Assembly (NCBI GenBank): GCA_029948255.1
Contig: JALIZF010001785.1
Span: 310,001-374,000 of the forward strand
Direction: 5' to 3'
DNA length: 64,000 nt
Source of the DNA: Telmatactis stephensoni
Lineage: Eukaryota > Cnidaria > Anthozoa > Actiniaria > Isophelliidae
In this document: positions 39,501 to 50,365 of the stretch, piece after piece
How the letters are laid out: the number at the start of each line of letters is the position of its first letter
Numbering within the stretch: the first letter of the stretch is position 1
Program-made: the position numbers and the translations under genes
Notes under the pieces: generated by a model
The model's database searches: none
What the model saw: the letters and a program-made list of their open reading frames with translations, nothing else
Told to the model about the DNA's origin: nothing

Positions 39501-42500
39501 GTAACAGCAGATTTTAATACAAATCATTTGTTTACCATGTTGATAACCTGCTGCATGACTTGAGCATGTTGGGGACAGTATATAAAATGTTTATGATATG
39601 TTTGAGCAGTTAATTTAACTCTGGTTTGAGACATAAAATGAACACTGATTGTCTGGCAACTGTGTTTGTATTAGAGGGCAGAAACTTGGCTCGCACAAAA
39701 TGCTGAAAAATAGTTTATAAAACCAATCTAAAACGATTGTTTATGTATGTCTATTTATCAATTAGACAACAGAAAGCCGTGCGCCCATGGCGTTATAGAC
39801 GAGTGCGACTCTAGTTTGTTAAGAGTTCTTTATATTTTCACAAGTGCGTCTATAACGCAATGGGCAAGCGGCTTTCTGTTGTCTAATTGATTTATAACAA
39901 AGCCTAGAACGTTAAAAACGGAGCCGTGCAGCCCATGGGGAAATAGTTCATAGATTTTTCAGCCAATCAGAGTGCGCGTTATATGTGCCGCCATCTTAAA
40001 AACGATTTGAAAAAGACGATGACGAAGATAGTGCGCGCGCAATGCAGCCCATGGGCTTTCTGGCCAATCAGAGCGCGCGTAAGATTGTAGCTATGTTATA
40101 AATTGTGGTATAAACACTCTGGAAGATGTAGAGAAACACTATGCTATGCCTTGTGTTCCTATTAGCTTTTCTTGTGCTCTACATGTACATCTCCCGTTGT
40201 GTTGATATCATAGTACAAACATATCTGTGATATTTGTTGTACTGCTCAGAATTAGCATAATTTGTTCAATGCGCTTTCCAAGCAATACGTACAAGTACCT
40301 GACAATATTTGTCTATTAGGCTGTAACTGATATCCAGGCTGCATTTCGAGGTCATTTGGCACGAAAAGGAAGGATTGATAACTTGCAAGAAGACTCAATA
40401 GATTCTGATGATGCCATTGTTAACGTCCAATCAGCATTCAGAGGACACTTGACCAGAACCAAAAACCGCGAGGAACCTGAGGACGACCAGTGGTCACATG
40501 GCAGATCACGTGATTCGTTAAGGTGGAGATATCTTTCAAATTTTTTATTAATGAATTTGGCATAATATTACCCTCTAAATGAGAGGTTCTGGCCTGATTT
40601 CATATTTGTGAATTTGTACCCATAAAGTAAAGTAAAATAAAGTAAAGCGACCATATTTTACGTCGATAACTCGTGACAGTAATTTGAGCAACTGATAAAC
40701 TTGAGGTCGACGGTGCGCTCATTTTACTCCCCTCTCTCCATCCGTGCTCCGTTTTAAGGGTATTTAAAGCTACTTAAAGCTACGCAGAAAGGAAAGAAGT
40801 TGAAACAAGGATGTGAGATCCGGGGATCGAACTCTGGACCTCTTGCACCGAAGGCGGCGCACTAACCAACTGTGCCATCCTTGCTCCTACTACTACCCAT
40901 GTTTCTTGTGCTTTCGTCTAGCTCATGTTGTTATAATTGTAGCTTAAAAGATCTAAGGGACAGGCCTTGTCGATGGATGGAGGGTGCACTGGCCAACTCC
41001 TGTAAGATCACTTTCAGATGAAGGGACATGTGTGACAGATAAAATAATGCAATAAAATCTGCAGACATTATTGCTTTTTGGCGCCAACTTGACGCGCGCC
41101 GACACTTTGACAACTGACATATACAACGCTCAACTCACACGTTGCTTTTTGCTGAGGGAGGAAAAACCTGAGAACATGGAGGAAAAACCCTCGTAGCAAG
41201 GGAGAGAACAACACATCAAACAAACTCAGTTCACATATGATCCAGCGTCATGGGACTTGAACCCCCGGACCACAGCAGTGAATGGCCAGTACTCTTACCA
41301 TGAGGCCAACCATGCCACTGTTAGATCAATTTCAAATGAAATTACTAAATAGTGTAATTAGATTATTAATGTAATACAAATCATTAACTTTGATAATGGC
41401 CCTATGCACTTCTAAAATGTTTAACAATAAGGATATTTTTATTCAGAAATGTCAGCAATGAATTGTCAGATGAAGATTCAGAAGAGGATGTAGTGATTGG
41501 TGGCAGGTCGTCTGGAACCTCAGGAGGCAGGAAGATGTCCCCTCGTAGCTACGATAAATCGCCCTTCTCAGCCAAGAAGAGATCAAGTTTTACAGGTACG
41601 TACACCAAGTTTTTATACATATTTGAGATATGACGCGAGTGCGGATTGGATAGCTATAGTGTTTTGATATATTAGAGGACACAGACGTGCATGGCTCTCA
41701 CAAAGATGCCCAAAAATATTTTATAAAATAATTGCTCTGTACTGTCAGTAATATAAACACTGGATAAGATGTAGAACACTTATAAAGCTAGGTTTACTAA
41801 GCTTGTACTTTACTAGCCTCCTCCGCAGGCTACTCCTTTCCTTTCCTTTATTGGGTTTCCTGTGGGATCGAACGGGAAGAGCGAAGACTGGAGGCGAGAC
41901 TTATCCTTTTTTGCTCGCCCCCAGTCTCTCATCTTTGCAACAGGAAGCCCAAGAGAAAGAAAAGGAGTTACCTGCGGAGGAGGCTAGTACTTTACATTTC
42001 CTAGCGCTTCGTGTTTATATAACACTAAGTACAGAGACATACACGCGCGTTTGACATTGCTTAGATAAAAATAATAATTGTGTGTGTCTTTCTATAACTT
42101 TACTTCTTGACATTGTATCCTGGGATCCGAGCTCAAGTTATTTGTGTTATATACGTTAACGATGATGCTTTGTTCTTTTCCTTGACACAAGTGTTTCTTT
42201 GGACTTGACTTCAACACCAGATGAATACTTAATTCATGCTATTACTATATGTTTTCATTTCTGGCCAACAACTAACACATATAATGATGACATCCTAATG
42301 GTTCCACCAGCATGAGGGACTGACTAAGAATCAAAATCACAACTACTGATGCCATATAATACCAATCATCCATTCGAAACCTGTCGACTGCTAGTAGGAT
42401 TCTATTCTTTGAATGGTTGACTTCTGGTGGCTTTTTGCCTCTTTTGTTCTTTGGTAGCACATTGGAATCTTTAGCGAAGTGTTTCCTGTTCTGTTCTTTT

Positions 42501-45500
42501 CTTTCCTTCTTCATCATCATAATCATCTTTACTTCAATTCACGTATATTTATGAAGTCAAAAATTCCTTCCTCACTGACTTAGCTTTGTCATTCTCATTT
42601 CATCTTACACATAGTGATTTGGATCTTTTCGAAGAGGAAGCTATACTTGGTCTTCTTTTTTTTGCCACTAAATTTTGTCTATGATATCTTCTTTATCTTC
42701 AATGCACGTGAATATAGCAGGTTAAATTTCTGTCTTATCTTCATGATAGCATAGTCTTAACAGCTGACACTTAATATGACGTCACTGTGACGCGTTGAGC
42801 ATGTGTAATATGACGTCACTGTGACGTGTTGAGCATGTGCCATGTCAAATACTATTTCGACTCACTTGATCTTCAACTAACCTTCACCTAATCTAAGACT
42901 CTCATGGACTTTAATGTGCAGAAACATGTCAGTCTCTGTCTTTTAAGACTGTGACTTGCTATTTGCAGGACCTCCTGATGCAAGCCCCCCTAGGCCACCC
43001 CCACGTACTAAACTCACAGCACCACAACCTACACCTAGAACTCTTAAAACACCACCTTCGCCACCACTACGCACTACTCCTCCTTCACCTACTCCACGAA
43101 AACGAACCACACCTGTCCATCATGATGATGATGATGATGACAGTGATGATGATGATGTTATCATCGGAGGTTCACCCAAAGTACAACACAAGGGTAAGGA
43201 TGATTAAGAAAGTGGAAGAATGATTACAATGATGGAAAAGAAGCAAACAATTTTCATAGTGCTTTTGATTATGCATGGAATTCTACGAATATCCATTGCC
43301 AGTGATCACAGAATTCAGGATTTTGAAACTAATAATCTAAGGCTATTTATTTCGTAAGACTTTTTTATTGTATTTTCAATGATTTTGCACTTCCACCTGC
43401 ACTGTTCATGAGTCATTTTCAGTTATTTTCTACTAATTCACTTGCACGTCTAACATGCACTACAGCACAGGCAACCCAACCCAAACCTTCACTTGCACGA
43501 CCAGAGCCCGTTTCAAGAAAGGAAACCAAGTCTACAACTCGTACTGAATCCAGTAAAGATCAGCTGGGTATGTTAGTCTTGTAAATGCACTGTAACTATA
43601 TGTCAGTAGTATAGTATGCTGTAGAGTCGGGTCGGATGGCCTGGGAACGAATGCATGGGAACGAGGGTATTGGCTAGCCTCGTTTTTGTGCAACTAGTCC
43701 CCAGGTCTTACGGCTGTGTGCGTTTGTTATGTGTATGTTCATTGCATATGCTGCAGTATGCTGTAAATATTGCTTTTTTACAAATTAATAGAGGGTTTAG
43801 CTTCACGTACACGAAAAACGGCAGACGGAAGAGAGGGTCACGTGACCTTTTTTCGCGCCTGGCGTTACGCCTTTGGCACTTCAACATGAGCGTGACTTTT
43901 CGTAATTACGGCAAACGCGAAATAACTCACCTCGCGTATAAACGGCAACATTAGACGCGAAAAAAAAGTCGGTCACGTGATCCTCTGCCGTCTGCCATTT
44001 CCCGTGTACGTGAATTAAGCCTAGTAAATAACAATACTAATACATTAATATATAATGTCTAACCCTGCACTAGTCATCAATATGCTCAAATTGAATCATA
44101 TAATGTAAGTTAAGACATTTACCAAATTACTGATTTTTAAATAAACAATTAAAATGACCTCTTAGATTAACGATGTAGTTTATCTGATTAATTCATATAA
44201 GGATAATGATAATATATAATAGTAAAAGTTTGATGGAATCTAACGCTGTCGTTAAATCGCGTAAGTCAACGTCACGTAGAGTTTGGCCTTACAAAGCACT
44301 AAATTTGTTTTCTTATCTTGAAGACAACGTTTTTAGCGAGACAGACTCGGATTCTGATAATCAGTTAGTTGTATGTGCTAAACCACAACGCCTCAAAACA
44401 CGAACTTCTATCATGGATACTGCCAGGAGCCAAGAGAAAACAATTGATTCGCATGGACAAGAATCTTCAAGGACACAAAAACTGGATATTGATAAAGAGA
44501 AGGTCGACCAGAAATTCTTGACAGTTGAAAAAGGAAAGCATGAAATATCGAAAGCCAAAGAGACTGCTGAAAAAGCAAGCGATAAAGCACGAAAATCTGT
44601 GGGAATTCCCAGCCGCGACATGGAAAATGATAATTCCATGAACATTCTTCATGGAAAAGATGAAATTGAAAATAGACCTGAGCATGTGAAAGAGAGTGAA
44701 TTACGTAAAGCCAAAACTGGTGTAAAACTGGCTTCCAGCAAGGACAAAACAACGAATCAGTTATCCAATGAAAGTCCTTCAAATGTGACTGAAGTAACCA
44801 ATAAGGTTCAAGCGGTTCCTAATGAGATAGCCAAGAGAATTCCTGCAAGCGTGAATGAAAAGACCAATGAAATACTTTCAAGTGCAACAACCAATAGCGT
44901 TCCGCCGATTGTAATACAAGATACTTCTGTAATGGCTATTGATGAAAGAAACTCTAGCGGAAACGTGTCTGATATACCAACTTGTAAATCTGGTTCAATA
45001 ACCACCTCTACTAGTTTGTCAACCGGTAAAACCAGTTTAAACTCGTTAGCCAATGAAAATCCTTTCATTGCATTGACCAATGGCAACACTAGATTCCAAA
45101 GAAATAAGTTTTTCAGTGGGATTGAATGGATCAAACCGCACAGATCTTCGCATCGAGAGACAAAAGAAGAACTACCAAAACAACATGACAGTAACTTGTC
45201 AAAATCATCAAACGATAAAAGAGTCTCAGAGAAAGACGAACCTATTACCTCTGGCCAATCAGACGCATTAACGAAATCACGTGAGAAATCTAGTGACACA
45301 AAGCAAGATCACGTGGATGGTACGTGAGGTATTCAATGACGTCATGCATCTCGTACCACTCTTCCTCGTTCGTGCCTTATACATTCAAGGGGTTTAAGCT
45401 AATTCTGGACTGACTACTAATACAAGCTTATTATAGTCTTAGATTGATTATGTATTCTTGATTTAATTGTTTGATTAATAAATAAATAGCAGATTATTAA

Positions 45501-47144
45501 AGTATTTCATGTAAATATTCTCTTCTTTATTTGATTTACTAACGGGTTGTTTTTGCATCTTTCTGTTCATCATGGATTCCTTAATTATTATTCTAAGCTT
45601 CCAATCCTAGTAGATTATATAATCTCGTCACTCTTTCCAATGAATCCATTCACTCAGGTCTTGTCAATAATATGTATGCATCAGCCTCCTAAACTCCATT
45701 ACTTGGGTGTCCTGTGGCCCTAGAAAGATGAGGGAGACTAGAGGCTAGGAAGGAGGAGGAGAGGATCAGGAGAGGGGGATGAGAGCCTCTAGTTTCCCCC
45801 ATCTTTCTAGTACCACAGGAAATCCAAGTAATAGAGTTTAGAAGAGTAGGAGGCTAGTATATGCAAACATTTCCTCAATATGTTTTTTTTATTCCTAGGA
45901 TTAACGAAAAGCATCAACCCACAGCGAACGATTGAGGAAGCATCGGAAGAAAGTGACAACTTTATTGTTTCAAGCCGCAAAAAGTCTTCGTCATCTCATC
46001 ACGTGGTTTCGTCACGTGATTCCCATCACATGGTTTCGTCACGTGATTCCCATCGCGAACTTTCGTCACGTGATTCTCATCACGATCTTTCGTCACGTGA
46101 TTCCCATCGCGGGCTTTCGTCACGTGATTCCCATCGCGGGCTTTCGTCACGTGATCAAACATCTACAAAACCCAGTCACTATGAAATTGTTGATAGTGAT
46201 GAAGACGAAGATGACATAGTGATGTCCACCAAAAGTACAGCCAAGTCTTCTCTCAGGAAAACAAGCACAGAAAGACCAAAACATGACAATGATAGAAAAT
46301 CTCAAACTCAGACAAAGGTGAAGAAAAGCATACGACAAAACATCGAGGCGTCTGGTAGCGAGGAAGATGAAGTAATGATATCAAAACCAAGGAGACTCTC
46401 TCCACGAAGTTCTGCCTCTAAATACAGCAAAAGTGAGTAGGGATATCGTAGGGATATATGTTATAGTCAGATAGCATGAAGTACATTTGAACGCATTTTC
46501 TGATTGGCCAATGGAGTACAATAGGATCCAATGTATTCATTGGTCGTTCTAAAAATACCATTGTTTCTTAAGCCAATCAACGCTCCGCTTCAAGAGGGCT
46601 TCATGCTTCGTAATTCTTAGAGCAGTTTTGTATGACTGTGGGAACGTCCTTAAAACGTCCTTAAAACATTAATAATTCAAACCATTCCAGTTCCGTATAA
46701 TGAAACAGACCTTTTCGAACGTATGACAGCAGTCGAAACGAATAAATATTGTTGCACTAAATTAATTCAGACGCCGCTCTTTTGACAACTTTGATTACTA
46801 TGGGGCATTGCAAGGCATTGCGCATATGTCGAGCTGCGTAAGCTTGGTTTACACTAGCGACATAAGCATAAGTACAAGCAACATACGCAGACTCAGAGCT
46901 GTTCAGCTTGTATTCTTTCACACCTGTGCATGTGAGACTGTATGATGCCTGCGCTTATGCTTGCGTTGCTGGTTTGAATCATTCTTAAGAAACGAGTCTT
47001 GGTTGCATTTACAAATGTAATTATGAATTTCACTTTCAAGGTGAAGCATCGAGCACGCCAAAGCGTCCCTCGTTAGTCGACAGCCTACTGTCTTCCACGC
47101 CTCGTCGTTCTTCAGAGGATAACAGAATAAGAAGGAAGGATCAA

Positions 47145-47185
<41 letters not shown>

Positions 47186-48661
47186 CATGGTTATTAATTC
47201 ATCTAGGAAAAGTTCTTTCAAGTCACAGTCTTCGACGGCTAAGAAAAAAGATTCTTTCACGTATCGTCGTTCTTCAGAGGATAACAGAATAAGAAGGAAG
47301 GATCAAGATGATGATGATGACGACCATGATGATGACATGCTTATTAGTTCGTCTAGGAAAAGCTCTTTCAAGTCACAGACGGCTAAGAAAAAAGATTCTT
47401 CCACGTATCGTCGTTCTTCAAAGGACAACCGAGTAAGAGGGAAGACTCAAGATGATGATGATGATGATGATGATGATGATATGGTTATTAGTTCATTTAG
47501 GAAAAGTTCTTTCAAGTCACAGTCCTCGGCAGCTAAGAAAAAAGATTCCTGTAAGTTAGAGTTTGTGCTTTTTCCAGGGGCAGGTACAGCGTTAATTATG
47601 GGAATCGAAAACCATGCATCCAGATGATATTTTGGAAAATTATCGAGAAGAAAAAGGCCATGAAAGTTGTCTTAAGGTACGGTAATACGAGCAACAAAAT
47701 CACTCAACTTGTCTAGCAACATTGCTGCGAAGCGAGTTGAAGAGCGATGCTGCCCGTTTTACCACCCGAAAACAAACTTGTCTCGCAACAAAATAGTTTG
47801 TTGCAGGTTGAGAAATTTTGTTGCAGAAAGTAGAAGGTCGTTCTACTTCTTGCGACAAAATTTTAAAATGTTGCTCGTATTACCACCTCGGCTCAACTTG
47901 TGTTGCAGCAAATGATTTTAGGGGCCAATGAGAATACAGGATTCTCTCAACCTGCAACAATAATTTTGTTGCGAGACAAGTTTGTTCTCGGGTGGTAAAA
48001 CGGGCAGCATCGCTCTTCAACTCGCTTTGCAGCAATGTTGCGAGACAAGTTGAGTGATTTTGTTGCTCGTATTACCGTACCTTTAGGAGAGGGTGCGCAC
48101 CCCCTGCTCCCTTCCACTAAATCTGCCCCTGTTTTATCGATGCTTCTTTTCAACTATCGGGACGGAGAGGTGGGAAGGGTCTCCCCCTCCCCCCCTCCCC
48201 CATGTGGTTTTCTTGGTTACGCGAAAAAAGACGTTATCAAAAAAGGATCTATGGGTAAATGTCTTTGTTGTAAATTTTTAGTAACTAGAAGAACCTAAAC
48301 TTCCTTGAATGAATAAAGTGTCCATTTCATTTCCATTTCCATTCATACACTGGAATCCATGAGTCGTGGTAGGTTGCTCAAAGAGACCACCACAGGAAGC
48401 CCAACTGAGAAGTGAACAGACAGTCTATATTAATAATTGATATGATTTTCCTTTTAGTGGCGAGTCTCTGGTCGGACCCTAAACCCCCCAAGAAGGTAAG
48501 AATACATTACATCGAACCAAATTGCTGCTTCTATCAAAATGTTTGTGAAAACATTTTTATCCCTTTTATTTCCTCAGAGTTCTCTGGGGTTCAGTTCGTT
48601 TGGAGACAGCTTCTCTTCGTCCAAAAGACGCGTGGAGTCAAATCTTGACGAATTATTTTAG
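24136..48661 (+). CDS. IQCE: IQ domain-containing protein E, EFCAB7 partner at the cilium base
   Basis: 28 exons join in phase to 3474 nt, 1157 residues: 24136-24162, 24498-24539, 25150-25198, 29259-29312, 30154-30278, 30480-30531, 30660-30739, 31225-31302, 31383-31421, 31519-31569, 31853-31923, 32045-32170, 36463-36536, 36816-36917, 37127-37185, 37273-37366, 37439-37583, 37702-37818, 38120-38330, 39468-39500, 40320-40522, 41447-41595, 42969-43193, 43466-43567, 45899-46432, 47041-47550, 48458-48495, 48578-48661. With EFCAB7, IQCE tethers the EVC-EVC2 complex in Hedgehog signalling (vertebrate data). Coiled coil from YYDEIIELKK (about 130) to about 265, with KTTDVEELKIQSEVYYQEV as in human; IQ motifs HAAKVLQKQWRNYRG, IQAAFRGHLARK and VQSAFRGHLTR (about 480-590); then a long disordered C-terminal half with repeated acidic/hydrophobic motifs. 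It is longer than the human protein (about 695 residues). Stop TAG at 48659-48661; AATAAA at 48825-48830. Confidence 0.88.
25407..28640 (+). mobile_element. CR1/L2-like non-LTR retrotransposon, 5'-truncated, in IQCE intron 3
   Basis: It starts inside ORF1: 25407-25525 encodes a NIDLTSLNQRGLHLSRRG tail typical of LINE ORF1 esterase-like ends. The ORF2 ATG at 25526 abuts the ORF1 stop. ORF2 runs 25526-28410 in three frames, broken by one-base shifts near 26594 and in the T8 run at 27308-27315. Endonuclease motifs: LNIASL, FNETRL, GDLNCN, SDHS. RT motifs: YKKGPRNLPDNYRPISI, DLKKAFDTVNHE, GIPQGSILGP, LFADDTNL. The 3' UTR has AT-rich repeats, then a hairpin ACACGCCCC / GGGGCAAGCGTGT and AATAAA at 28635-28640. 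Same orientation as IQCE. Close to coding-competent apart from the two shifts. Confidence 0.92.
25526..28410 (+). pseudogene. LINE ORF2: endonuclease plus reverse transcriptase, frameshifted
   Basis: The segments 25526-26599, about 26600-27315 and about 27316-28410 form one protein: apurinic-type endonuclease (first ~230 residues), a linker, the RT core with the FADD active site, and a conserved C-terminal region (TARIILHMSNETPHLEALQ, AKVWNSLPENMRNC). There are only two interruptions, both one-base changes at short homopolymers (A5 near 26592-26596 and T8 at 27308-27315). No in-frame stops interrupt the three segments, so the copy is young or the shifts are sequence errors. Confidence 0.88.
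30842..30989. mobile_element. TA-MITE family copy
   Basis: TCGTATGAGTTTGAAACTTA ... TCAGTGCAGTGTTGTCTATA ... TTACAGTAATATGAAATC; same order as the copy at 59.0 kb. In an IQCE intron. Confidence 0.6.
32327..33671. mobile_element. MULE-like non-autonomous DNA transposon, 1345 bp
   Basis: Terminal inverted repeats of 142 bp (32327-32468 and 33530-33671) beginning GGCTCCCTGGAAATAGCG are almost identical; I saw one mismatch. Flanks carry the 10-bp direct repeat GTACTATTAT (32317-32326, 33672-33681). Long TIRs and a 9-10 bp duplication fit Mutator-like elements. The interior has no ORF of note and includes a poly-C plus (CT)n tract at 33496-33527. The sub-TIR region repeats GTTACAAAGTTACAGAGTTAC. 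In IQCE intron 12. Confidence 0.85.
33690..36427 (+). repeat. 22-bp minisatellite array 2 (about 124 copies)
   Basis: Unit CACTTACTGACACCTTACC plus three more bases (AAC), with a few variant positions (CTTACT/CTTCCT/CTTGCT/CATACT) that form higher-order runs, e.g. alternating CTTCCT and CATACT units at about 35.4-35.8 kb. It begins eight bases after the MULE-like element's target duplication and ends about 36 bp before the next IQCE exon. It is the same family as array 1. Confidence 0.97.
37890..37952 (+). CDS. IQCE: Possible 63-nt cassette exon of IQCE
   Basis: A TAG acceptor at 37887-37889 opens TCAAACTTCTCGAC..., encoding SQTSRQQTSGYSGE. The strong donor after 37929 (GTGAGG) would leave the wrong phase. 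A weaker one after 37952 (AG/GTTTTT) gives 63 nt and restores phase 2 into the exon at 38120. Exon 37702-37818 also splices directly to 38120 in phase, so this is either a cassette exon or a pseudo-exon. Confidence 0.4.
38397..39445 (+). repeat. 21-bp minisatellite array 3 (about 50 copies)
   Basis: Unit CCCACTGCACTGTACACCTTA (shown 20 of 21: CCACTGCACTGTACACCTTA), with TTA/TCA and GTAC/GTGC variants. As 21 is a multiple of three, long spurious ORFs run through it in several frames on both strands. It shares ACACCTTACC with the 22-bp unit. It lies in IQCE intron 19, between the IQ-bearing exons. Confidence 0.96.
39758..40030. mobile_element. Foldback element with trailing unique part, copy 1
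   Basis: Arms TCAATTAGACAACAGAAAGC / GCTTTCTGTTGTCTAATTGA (39758-39890) are followed by TTTATAACAAAGCCTAGAAC... down to GATGACGAAGATA, all shared with 62347-62681. The trailing part contains CCAATCAGAG and GCGCGC patches. In an IQCE intron. Confidence 0.75.
40622..40888 (-). mobile_element. tRNA-derived SINE
   Basis: On the minus strand, box A-like TGGCACAGTTGG and box B-like GAGTTCGATCCCC sit about 35 bp apart, at the 5' end of a 267-bp unit that finishes in a TTTAC-type simple tail. It is opposite to IQCE transcription. It is not a functional tRNA because the arms are degenerate and a long body follows. Confidence 0.7.
41155..41322 (-). mobile_element. Second tRNA-derived SINE
   Basis: Minus-strand TGGCATGGTTGG (box A) and GGGGGTTCAAGTCCC (box B), followed by a body unlike the first SINE. 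The 3' limit is uncertain. Confidence 0.6.
41811..41992. mobile_element. Palindromic element with internal TTGGGTTTCCTGTGG pair
   Basis: Outer arms TACTAGCCTCCTCCGCAGG / CCTGCGGAGGAGGCTAGTA, inner pair TTGGGTTTCCTGTGG / AACAGGAAGCCCAA, and a purine-rich centre. It has the same architecture as 45683-45860. Confidence 0.75.
43795..44026. mobile_element. Palindromic MITE
   Basis: GGTTTAGCTTCACGTACACG, AACGGCAGACGG at the left and CCGTCTGCCATTTCCCGTGT, ACGTGAATTAAGCC at the right. The inside has CACGTGA motifs on both arms. It lies just upstream of the 44.2-kb IQCE exon. Confidence 0.7.
44223..45319 (+). CDS. IQCE: 1.1-kb open exon of IQCE with unresolved entry phase
   Basis: A continuous reading frame of about 365 residues, rich in K, S, T and E, with ATGs at 44206 and 44233 and a good donor after 45319 (GAT G/GTACGT) in phase 1, which fits the next IQCE exon at 45899. 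It starts with ESNAVVKSRKS and soon has ETDSDSDNQLVV, like the repeated IQCE motif. The acceptor at 44221-44222 would enter in the wrong phase from the exon ending 43567. It is therefore an alternative first exon with its own start, or its entry has a one-base deletion at the A4 run 44224-44227. It is disordered, with no fold recognised. Confidence 0.55.
45683..45860. mobile_element. Palindromic element, sister of 41811-41992
   Basis: AGCCTCCTAAACTCCATTAC, TTGGGTGTCCTGTGG, CTAGAAAGATG... are mirrored by CATCTTTCTAG, CCACAGGAAATCCAA and GAGTTTAGAAGAGTAGGAGG. It ends about 40 bp before the IQCE exon at 45899. Confidence 0.75.
45985..46160 (+). repeat. In-frame SSRDSHR coding repeat in IQCE
   Basis: Five to six 27-bp units, TCGTCACGTGATTCCCATC plus eight bases, encode SSRDSH(R/H)xx. 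Each unit carries a CACGTG palindrome. Confidence 0.85.
47085..47550 (+). repeat. Three long tandem coding repeats in IQCE with (GAT)n runs
   Basis: Three units of about 48-52 codons: RRSSEDNRIRRKDQD, an aspartate run encoded by (GAT)n, M(V/L)ISS, RKSSFKSQ, AKKKDS. The first GAT run has about 13 codons. Likely length-polymorphic. Confidence 0.85.
47673..48085. mobile_element. Palindromic element, sister of 1563-1789
   Basis: Ends TAAGGTACGGTAATACGAGC / GCTCGTATTACCGTACCTTT; inside are repeated CAACTTG / CAAGTTG and GCAACA units. In an IQCE intron. Confidence 0.7.
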
Positions 48662-48824
48662 TTTTTTATTGTATAGGAATCCAAATCATTCATAGAGCAT
48701 AAAAAACACAGGTAGCCCAAAGGTGATAAAACATACAGGTAGCCCAAACCATATAATCAACGTGTGTATAGACAACTTATTTATTGATCACGGAATTAAA
48801 AGTAGAAAAAGGACATCAGAAAAT

Positions 48825-48830
48825 AATAAA
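48825..48830 (+). terminator. Poly(A) signal of IQCE
   Basis: AATAAA 164 nt after the IQCE stop; it is the first canonical signal downstream. Confidence 0.5.
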
Positions 48831-50221
48831 GGATCTCTGTTGAATATTTATAACATCTGAATTGGGTTCTCGATTTCTTTGCCGTTTTGGTAGCCACTTG
48901 GGATTGACAGCTGTGATTGGGGGAGAGAAGAAGAGGAAAAAGGAGTTGAAAAGGGGGGAGGCTCCCTCACCCCCATCTAACCCCACCCCACCCCCTCCAG
49001 ACCTCCTTCTCAGAAGTCCTGGTACGACTATTAAGGGGGGGGGGAAACAGTTAAATCGATATCAACTGATAAACATGTTCAGAAGTAAGAACAAAGTGAC
49101 TCAATTTCAATACCGTATTTGTAAAGTTACAACTCGTGATAACATTTTTATTAAATCGTGTAATTGCTGGGAGGGAAGCGAGCAGCAACACTATTCTTGG
49201 TGTGGGATTCCTGTGCGATTAATGACGTCACCTTAATATTGATCCGCGAACTCGATTTTTATGTACGGTGGTATGTTCATGGCGAACCTTGACGTCACAG
49301 GGATGAATTGGGATTCCTGTGCGATATCGATTCCATTCGAGAGGTTTTATGTTTCTCGAAGTATAAAGAAAGTCACAAAGTGCTAAGTGATATTTTTTCG
49401 AGAGGGCAATGTTCTGTTACGGGTCATTTTGCGTGTTACTGTTCGAATCGAAGCTCGTCTACGGGCCGAATCAATTCAAGCCAAGATAATATAAAGTATG
49501 AAGTGAGGTCGCGCTGAGAATCTCTGCAATATATTTGGTTACTCTATGAAAGAAAAATTTATACTTTGTATGTGATGGAATTGTATTTATCATTCGTTTG
49601 ATCTAATAAAAGCGTCAAATAGCACAGTAGACAATGCGGCATCTTTTTTGCAACGTACAGCTATAGCTTTTAAAATCAGTTTTATAATCATTGCCAACGC
49701 TAGCCGTTTGTGATTGTTTGAAAAATTCCTGAAAATTGCTTTACTCAAAGTGCTAAATATTTTGAACTGTGTGTGTCCAACACTGATCCTGGAGAATTAT
49801 GTTTTGTAGTTCAACATTGAAGGTCAACTAGCAGTGTTCGTCACACAACGCACAGGAGATAGACAAGAAACATTTCATATATATCAGAGAAAGCGGTGTA
49901 CTTTCGTGAGTTTTAGGGGAACAGTTCTGCTAACGTGGATACACCAGCTGTTTTCTGCTCGCAGCACTTCACTTTCTATTAGAAATGGCTAGTATAATAT
50001 TATAGTCGAGGCTAATAAATAGAATGTCGTTTTCAACGTTTTGTTAAGGCCGGTTTATGCGGCACAATTTTTGTCTACAAGTGTCGCATGCAACTTTCTT
50101 CTAACTTGACTTGCGTCCGATTAATTGTAGCTAGTTGTGCCGTGTTAATCAGACGCAAGTCTAGTTGTAAAAATAAGCAAGTTCCACATGACAGTTGTAC
50201 TGTGTAGCGTAAACCGGCCTT

Positions 50222-50365
50222 TAGTCGGTTTTCGTATCAGTGTGAAACGGACCGCGCCGCGCCATGACCGTGTAAGTACCGTCATATGTATAAAAGCATT
50301 GAAAATTGCAAAACCGCGACCGTGCCAGTGTTTTCACAGCCATACGAAGACGGCTATATGGGAGT
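50222..50365. mobile_element. TA-MITE family copy
   Basis: GTCGGTTTTCGTATCAGTGTG ... TTTTCACAGCCATACGAAGAC, with TA on each side. About 144 bp. Confidence 0.65.

Noticed and set aside
38357..39527. Long ORFs of up to 380 codons on both strands
   Set aside because: They are artefacts of a 21-bp tandem repeat whose unit is a multiple of three, inside an IQCE intron; the codon pattern is identical in every unit.
40800..40888. tRNA gene on the minus strand
   Set aside because: A and B boxes are present, but the acceptor and other stems do not pair well and a long body with a simple tail follows; better explained as a SINE.
43655..43954. 99-codon ORF as a gene
   Set aside because: It overlaps a palindromic MITE, with no recognised similarity or splice context.
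44361..45299. Antisense ORFs of 94 to 163 codons
   Set aside because: They are shadows of the open IQCE exon on the plus strand; biased composition of that exon keeps the reverse frames open.
48862..49236. 124-codon ORF with proline-rich stretch
   Set aside because: It is driven by a C-rich low-complexity tract; no start context or homology recognised.
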